Origin: JANNSW01 sp031431235
Lineage (GTDB): Bacteria; Pseudomonadota; Alphaproteobacteria; Rhizobiales; Hyphomicrobiaceae
Assembly (NCBI GenBank): GCA_031431235.1
Contig: JANPDA010000428.1
Coordinates: 1 to 35,812 of the forward strand
Length of the DNA stretch: 35,812 bases
Direction: 5' to 3'
Part shown: positions 32,604 through 35,812 of the stretch, piece after piece
Layout: every line of letters starts with the position of its first letter
How positions within the stretch are numbered: position 1 is the first letter of the stretch
Notes under the pieces: generated by a model
The model's input: the letters and a program-made list of their open reading frames with translations, nothing else
Told to the model about the DNA's origin: nothing
The model's database searches: none
Made by a program: the position numbers and the translations under genes

Positions 32604-33458
32604 ATGGCCGACAATGGAGCACAGGTGCGATCTCGCAGCTATCTGCTGGCTGTCGAGGATACCGAGTTCCTGCTTCGGGACGAGATGCGCGCGATGCGCT
32701 TCGCCATGGAGTACGGCAAGGCGGAGCTGCTGCTGCGCGATTGGGGTGTCCGATCGACGGTCGTCGTGTTCGGCAGCGCCAGAATTCCCTCGCCCGAGCA
32801 AGCAGAGCAGCTGATCGGCTCGGCCAAGGGCAAGCACGCGCTGCAGATCGCCCGTAAGCGGGCGGGGCTTGCGTGCTGGTACGCGGAGGCCCGTCGCTTC
32901 GGCCGGCTCGTCTCGGAGCGCGGTGGCGCGCTGGCAAGCGACCGGCCGCTGCGCGAGAACGTGATCGCCACGGGCGGCGGCCCGGGCATCATGGAGGCTG
33001 CCAACCGAGGCGCCGCCGATGCGGGAGCGCCCAGCATCGGCTTCAACATCTCGTTGCCGCACGAGCAGCAGCCCAATGCCTATTCGACGCCGGAGCTGAC
33101 ATTCCGGTTTCACTATTTCGCCATGCGCAAGATGCATCTGGCGATGCGGGCCAATGCGCTGGCGGTGTTTCCGGGCGGCTTTGGCACCATGGACGAGCTG
33201 TTCGAGATCTTGACGCTGCAGCAGACCCGCAAGGCGCCGCCGATGCCGGTCGTGCTGTTTGGCCGCAGCTTCTGGCGCAAGGTCTTGGATTTCGACGCCA
33301 TGATCGAGTTCGGCACGATCGAGCGCTCTGACCTCGGGCTGTTCGATATCGTCGACGATGCCGAGGAGGCCTGGGATGCGATGACGAAGCGTGGTCTCCA
33401 GGCGCATGTGCCGTCGCAAAGCCAAGCCGTCCCGGCACCGGCTCAGCCGATGGACTGA
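32604..33458 (+). CDS. LOG family protein (TIGR00730-like nucleotide hydrolase)
   Basis: This 284-residue protein has the lysine-decarboxylase-like Rossmann fold of the LOG family. Diagnostic motifs are VVVFGSARIP (about 54-62), TGGGPGIMEAANRGA (113-127) and FPGGFGTMDELFE (179-191), which is the PGGxGTxxE site. LOG enzymes cut the ribose-phosphate from cytokinin nucleotides or hydrolyse AMP-type nucleotides. This longer subtype has an extra N-terminal helical part (residues 15-50) and an inserted helix (70-100), as in the larger bacterial 'Rossmann fold nucleotide-binding' members. GGAGG stands five bases before ATG 32604. A TTG ten codons earlier is less likely. The gene is convergent with the kinase gene 28 bases on. 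Confidence 0.88.
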   Translation: MADNGAQVRSRSYLLAVEDTEFLLRDEMRAMRFAMEYGKAELLLRDWGVRSTVVVFGSARIPSPEQAEQLIGSAKGKHALQIARKRAGLACWYAEARRFGRLVSERGGALASDRPLRENVIATGGGPGIMEAANRGAADAGAPSIGFNISLPHEQQPNAYSTPELTFRFHYFAMRKMHLAMRANALAVFPGGFGTMDELFEILTLQQTRKAPPMPVVLFGRSFWRKVLDFDAMIEFGTIERSDLGLFDIVDDAEEAWDAMTKRGLQAHVPSQSQAVPAPAQPMD

Positions 33459-33486
33459 TCGACGCCGAGGACCAGCAAGGGAAAAA

Positions 33487-35022
33487 TCACAACCCGAGCA
33501 CCTGTCGTGCCATAGCGAGCACGTCGTCGAGACCATGCTCCGCGGCAATGCTGGTCCACCCGACAGGGTTCACTGGCTGGCCGTACTGGGTGCGCACGAC
33601 AGCGGGCGAAGCATCCGAGGCGTCGCCCTCGCGACGCAAGACACGAGCGAGCGCCACATTGACCGGAGCGACCAGCCACAAGCCGGTGAAGGGTGTCGAC
33701 GCGGCCCGCGCCACCCCTTCGATCAAATGCCGTGCGCCGGCATCGAGATGGGTTGCGTCCACAACGACTGTTGCGCCCGCCAGCAGCGCCACTCGCGCTT
33801 TGCGGCCGAGCCGCCGATAGACCTCACGCGTCACTGCTGGTGCGTACCCCTCGGGCCCGAGGCGCCCCGTTTCCGTAACGCCAAGCAGCCGCTTGCGCTC
33901 GAGATCGCTGCGCAGGTGCAAGGCGCCGGGGCCCTGGCCGATGGAAGGGGCAAGGGCCCGCGCCAGTGTCGACTTGCCTGTTCCCGACCGGCCGCCGATG
34001 GCAACGAGCCGGGGCGGCCGCGGCGCGAGCTCACCGACGGCCCACTCGAGATAGACGCGCGCCTGGGCCGAGGCGCACGTACGGCCGCCACCAGCGAGGA
34101 AGCAGCCGCGCTCCAGCGTGGCCATGGCCCTGACACCCGCACGCAGAGCCATGCAGAGCGGCAGCGCCGCGAGGCCATGAATGTCGAGGATCGAGCCGGT
34201 TTCGAACAGATAGCGATTGAGCAGGAGGTTGGCGGCTGACCTGAGGCCGCGAGCCTCGAGGTCCATCACCAGAAAAGCAAGGTCGTAGAGCGTATCGATG
34301 GTGGCTATTTCCTCTGAGAACTCGATCGCGTCGAACAGAACGGGCTCGCCATCGATCGCCACGATGTTGCCGAGATGCAGATCGCCGTGGCATCGCCGGA
34401 TGGCACCACAGCGACCGCGCAAATCGAGGCAATCTCGGCTCTTGGCCAAGGCCCGGCGCGTGGCATCGAGGAAGTGATCCGCCAGCTCGGGCGGCAAGCT
34501 GCCGGGGTGGTCTGAGAAGAACTTGCCGAGCTGATCGAGGACGATGGCCAGGCGATGCGAGGCAGCCCGCTCGCGCAGCGCCGGCGAACGGCAATGCGAG
34601 GTGAAGACCGCATGTGCCAGCTGATGCACGAACGCGTCCGGCGGCGGCTCTTTGGCAAAGCGGTTCGCGAGAACATCGGCCGTGGGGAAGCGTCGCATGT
34701 GCAGTGCCCATTCGACGGGCTCGCCTTCGCCGCCGAATGCCAGCTGGCCCGCGATCGACCGGGTGATGGGGACGACGCCGCGGTAGATCATCGGCGCATT
34801 GTCGCGATTGATCTCGTTCTCGCGTTGCAGGATGGCACGGCGCTTCGCCGGGCTCGAGAAATCCATGTAGGGATAGGCGACCGCGCGCTTGATCTTGTAG
34901 GCCTCCGCCCCGGCCAGGAAAACGATGGCGCCGTGGGTGTCGTGCCGCTCGACCGGAGGGCTGGCGGCATAGGAGGACGGCGAGGACAGAAAGCCGATCA
35001 CCTCGTCCTGGGATTCGACCAT
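33487..35022 (-). CDS. Bifunctional phosphotransferase-like / P-loop kinase protein
   Basis: This 511-residue protein has an aminoglycoside-phosphotransferase-like kinase domain (about 30-320) with CHGDLHLGNI (catalytic Asp214, Asn219) and LFDAIEF (Asp231 for metal). A P-loop NTPase domain (about 335-511) follows, with Walker A GGRSGTGKST (343-352), similar to zeta-toxin or gluconate-kinase-type AAA_33 proteins. Such APH/ATPase fusions are common in Proteobacteria, often next to universal-stress or host-attachment-family genes under low-oxygen control. No substrate is established. The gene is divergent from the host-attachment-family gene, with an FNR-like box between them. Confidence 0.85.
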   Translation of the reverse strand: MVESQDEVIGFLSSPSSYAASPPVERHDTHGAIVFLAGAEAYKIKRAVAYPYMDFSSPAKRRAILQRENEINRDNAPMIYRGVVPITRSIAGQLAFGGEGEPVEWALHMRRFPTADVLANRFAKEPPPDAFVHQLAHAVFTSHCRSPALRERAASHRLAIVLDQLGKFFSDHPGSLPPELADHFLDATRRALAKSRDCLDLRGRCGAIRRCHGDLHLGNIVAIDGEPVLFDAIEFSEEIATIDTLYDLAFLVMDLEARGLRSAANLLLNRYLFETGSILDIHGLAALPLCMALRAGVRAMATLERGCFLAGGGRTCASAQARVYLEWAVGELAPRPPRLVAIGGRSGTGKSTLARALAPSIGQGPGALHLRSDLERKRLLGVTETGRLGPEGYAPAVTREVYRRLGRKARVALLAGATVVVDATHLDAGARHLIEGVARAASTPFTGLWLVAPVNVALARVLRREGDASDASPAVVRTQYGQPVNPVGWTSIAAEHGLDDVLAMARQVLGL

Positions 35023-35101
35023 CGAAGCATCCTCGCCGATCGCCGCGTCGCGTAACCGTGTTGAGCGAGCAATCGTTTAGATCGCAGCCCGCTTACGATG
35101 T

Positions 35102-35115
35102 TTGATCGCCGTCAA
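35102..35115. promoter_or_regulatory. FNR/FixK-like box between the divergent kinase and host-attachment genes
   Basis: TTGATCGCCGTCAA matches the TTGAT-N4-ATCAA consensus in nine of ten places. Its centre is 69 bases before the ATG at 35177 and 86 bases before the kinase start at 35022. Either gene, or both, could be activated at low oxygen. Confidence 0.6.
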
Positions 35116-35176
35116 GGCAGAAGTGGCCGCATGGGCCAGAGTTGAGAGCCCACAGCGCCAACACGGAGCCAACCAC

Positions 35177-35632
35177 ATGTTTGCCAAACGTCGACGCATC
35201 TGGGTCTTGGCCGCTGAAAGCACGCGCGCCCGGGTCACGGCCTGGGATCACGACACGTCACGGCTCGAGCCGGTCGAGGGCCTGGACTGGTCCGAGCCGC
35301 ACCCCCATGGCCGCGACATCAACTCCGAGCGACCCGGTCGTGTCAGGGAATCATTCGGCAGCGCCCGGCATGCGATCGAGCCGCATACCGATCCCGTCGA
35401 ACTGTTCGAGCGCCGCTTCGCCACGAGGATCGCGACCGCACTCGACGAGCGACTGCAGCGGAACGAGTTCGACCGGATCATAGTCGTGGCTGCGCCCGCC
35501 ACGCTCGGCCGGTTGCGCCATTCGTTCAGTGCCAAGCTCTCCAAGGTCGTCGACTCGGAAGTCGGCAAGGATCTCCAGCACCTCTCGAACCATGATCTGG
35601 CCGCGCGGCTGAAGGAACTGGACAGGCTTTGA
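35177..35632 (+). CDS. Host attachment (AtsE-like) family protein
   Basis: This 151-residue cytoplasmic protein has the pattern of the host-attachment/AtsE family, an eRF1/pelota-like fold. Marks are RIWVLAAESTRARV at the start, LDWSEPHPHGRDINSERPGRVRESFGSARHAIEPHTDPVE in the middle, and FDRIIVVAAPATLGRLRHSFSAKLSKVV with DLQHLSNHDLAARL at the end. The family was named from an Agrobacterium plant-attachment locus; its biochemical role is unknown. GGAG lies before the ATG. The upstream FNR-like box and the divergent kinase gene suggest a role in low-oxygen or stress adaptation. Confidence 0.85.
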   Translation: MFAKRRRIWVLAAESTRARVTAWDHDTSRLEPVEGLDWSEPHPHGRDINSERPGRVRESFGSARHAIEPHTDPVELFERRFATRIATALDERLQRNEFDRIIVVAAPATLGRLRHSFSAKLSKVVDSEVGKDLQHLSNHDLAARLKELDRL

Positions 35633-35812
35633 GGCAGCACCGGGATCGCCGCCGCGTCGTCACAAGTGGAGCCGCACCTGCCGCTGGCCAACCTCTACCT
35701 CGACTGGGGCGGTCGCCATCCAGCATCGGATTCCCTCTACAGGGGTCGCTGGCGCAGTTTCTGTCCGATGGGCGGCTCGAGAAATTCGTGCCGGCATTCT
35801 CGCGCAGGCGGG

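Noticed and set aside
35633..35812. Possible partial gene at the right edge, for example a minus-strand frame from 35812 to a stop at 35660
   Set aside because: Several frames are open across this GC-rich stretch, and none shows a start, ribosome site or recognisable family sequence. I see nothing I can support here.

Overview
This is a GC-rich window with dense gene packing, frequent ATGA/GTGA stop-start overlaps, Tat and Sec exported binding proteins, and FNR/FixK-type boxes. This points to a soil or plant-associated alphaproteobacterium, most likely in or near the Hyphomicrobiales (Rhizobiales). The taxonomic call is an inference from gene content and style. No rRNA, tRNA, CRISPR array, prophage or intact insertion sequence was seen.

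Layout. Positions 1-150 hold the N-terminus of a quinone oxidoreductase-like MDR protein that runs off the left edge. Positions 631-3410 hold oxalyl-CoA decarboxylase followed by a stand-alone formyltransferase that resembles the hydrolase half of 10-formyl-THF dehydrogenase. Positions 3712-14206 (locus 1) are a catabolic gene cluster. On the minus strand it has a class I/II aminotransferase, an aldehyde dehydrogenase and RidA. Divergent from these is an operon with a Tat-exported PotD-type binding protein, a duplicated cyclase-family protein, two PotB/PotC-type permeases, a PotA-type ATPase, a class III aminotransferase and a GntR/FCD regulator. Positions 14657-19220 (minus strand) are a periplasmic copper-handling operon: two small exported proteins, a TolC-like lipoprotein, a multicopper oxidase, a cupredoxin and a CusF-like protein. 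Positions 19439-24903 hold a 2OG-Fe(II) oxygenase, a ferritin-like protein, LeuB, a shortened MFS protein, a SAM methyltransferase and an LDH2-type oxidoreductase. Positions 25199-31703 (locus 2) are an amidase, a polar amino-acid ABC transporter (binding protein, two permeases, ATPase) and a 662-residue protein that joins a maleate-isomerase-like domain to a class III aminotransferase. Locus 2 ends in a 107-bp relic of a second ridA. Positions 32002-35632 look like a low-oxygen group: a DUF6455-like protein, a LOG-family protein, a phosphotransferase/P-loop kinase and a host-attachment-family protein, with two FNR/FixK-like boxes.

How the genes fit together. Loci 1 and 2 both combine an ABC importer, a hydrolase, a class III aminotransferase and RidA (intact in locus 1, a relic in locus 2). 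Both carry the palindrome TTGTTRACAA in their promoter regions, so I infer that the GntR/FCD protein of locus 1 controls both. Together they look like an uptake and breakdown system for an amide- or amine-containing compound: import, ring or amide hydrolysis, transamination, aldehyde oxidation and imine clean-up by RidA. The substrate cannot be read from the sequence. Two proteins carry an extra domain that has lost its expected catalytic or metal residues (the N-terminal half of the cyclase and the isomerase half of the fusion), which is the most unusual feature of the window.
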